A stretch of 12,005 nt of DNA from Fluviicoccus keumensis (GTDB lineage: Bacteria; Pseudomonadota; Gammaproteobacteria; Pseudomonadales; Moraxellaceae): contig NZ_SHKX01000005.1 in assembly GCF_004217445.1 (NCBI RefSeq), positions 1-12,005 on the forward strand. The letters are read 5' to 3'. This document shows, piece by piece, positions 11,572 through 12,005 of the stretch (position 1 is the stretch's first letter; every line of letters begins with the position of its first letter). Made by a program: the position numbers and the translations under genes. Under the pieces are notes generated by a model, which saw only the letters and a program-made list of their open reading frames with translations, had not been told where the DNA came from and searched no databases.

Positions 11572-12005
11572 TCACCCGAGTCCCAGCGCCTGCACAGTCC
11601 ATTCAATATAAACCGTGTCCCACAGCATGCTGGCGGCTACTACTAGGTTGCGGCCGCTAGCTCGATAGCGCTGGTTGTAAAAGTCACCGCCGGTCAGGGA
11701 TTTCCCCGAGCCAGTTCAGGAACACTGCACGGGCCTGTTATTTCTTGGACTACCACTTGTTCAAGCCAACCTGCACGCGCCGACGCAGTATCTCATCCCA
11801 GTGCATGCTGATGCCGTCCACCAGACCGGAGAGGTTAAGCTCTGCTTGCCGCCACCGCGAATGTACAGGCACTTGTCAGCCAGATCACGAAAGGATTGGC
11901 TACCGTCATCGAATATTGCAGGAATCAGGGAGTTGACCCAATACAGTGTTGACTGTTTCTGGTCATTGATACGGCCTTCTCTCGATCGCACTCTCTGTGT
12001 CACCC
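11572..12005 (-). pseudogene. tnpA: Decayed 3' part of a Tn3-family transposase gene (tnpA)
   Basis: Pieces of the Tn3-family TnpA C-terminus appear in order but in different frames. LADKCLYIRGGGKQ comes first (frame ending near 11845). Then, after a frameshift, SMHWDEILRRRVQVGLNK. After two nonsense codons (TAG 11750-11752, TAA 11738-11740) comes ARAVFLNWLGEIPDR. After another shift comes YNQRYRASGRNLVVAASMLW, ending at the TGA at 11572-11574. HWDEILR joins RRRVQVGLNK directly, whereas intact relatives have roughly 45 residues between them, so an internal deletion is also present. The family match is from memory of the conserved ARAVFxNRLGEIRDR and NQRYRASGLNLVVAAI motifs. The gene is non-functional and runs off the window edge. 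It points tail to tail at the Sel1 gene. Confidence 0.85.

Noticed and set aside
10698..11660. A 320-codon plus-strand open frame across the IS256-type element
   Set aside because: It is an exact antisense shadow of the transposase gene, has an arginine/histidine-rich composition with no domain, and crosses the IS boundary.
11761..12003. An 80-aa minus-strand ORF as a real small gene
   Set aside because: It is one frame of the broken Tn3-type tnpA. The homologous sequence continues in a different frame after about 11845.
1..12005. CRISPR array, tRNA or rRNA genes
   Set aside because: No regularly spaced repeats and no tRNA- or rRNA-like sequence were seen on either strand.

Overview
The window looks like part of a proteobacterial plasmid, or a plasmid-derived integrated element, that has been reworked by transposable elements. 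The host suggestion rests on an IncFII/IncL/M/IncI-type RepA initiator, an IS3-family element of the IS51/IS407 kind, an IS256-family element and a Tn3-family transposase relic. I cannot name the species. No rRNA, tRNA or CRISPR array was seen.

Layout. Positions 143-1338 are a complete IS3-family element with orfA and orfB joined by an A7 frameshift site. Its outer flanks show no target duplication. Positions 1339-1550 hold an unrecognised coding scrap. Positions 1527-2372 (minus) encode a RepA-like replication initiator. Its leader, about 2369-2620, contains candidate coupled leader peptides and a strong hairpin with a T-tract facing the other way, which fits antisense-RNA control of replication. 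From 8183 down to 2789 the minus strand carries five genes: a two-domain beta-rich protein of 270 aa, a membrane-anchored 561-aa protein, a two-HTH protein of 229 aa, a VirD4/TraD/TrbC-like type IV coupling ATPase of 588 aa, and an 88-aa membrane protein whose start overlaps the ATPase stop. The two outer gene pairs are spaced for translational coupling. Divergent to this cluster, at 8254-8763, is an XRE-like regulator. The two sides share a 70-bp promoter region with a perfect palindrome over both predicted -10 boxes.

The right third holds a small convergent ORF (8723-9019), an exported Sel1-repeat protein (9298-10200), an intact IS256-family element (10200-11539) with a perfect 8-bp target duplication, and a badly decayed Tn3-family tnpA tail (11572 to the window end). 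The IS256-type element landed exactly in the Sel1 gene's stop codon and rebuilt it, so that protein is unchanged.

How the parts may work together (inference): RepA copies the replicon. The coupling ATPase and its membrane neighbours look like the DNA-recruitment side of a conjugation or mobilisation apparatus. The XRE-like and two-HTH proteins are the likely regulators. No relaxase, oriT or mating-pore gene was recognised here, so the set is partial or of an unfamiliar type. An AATGTATCAAA-like motif recurs in the intergenic regions upstream of repA, the coupling ATPase gene and the Sel1 gene, and may link their expression.
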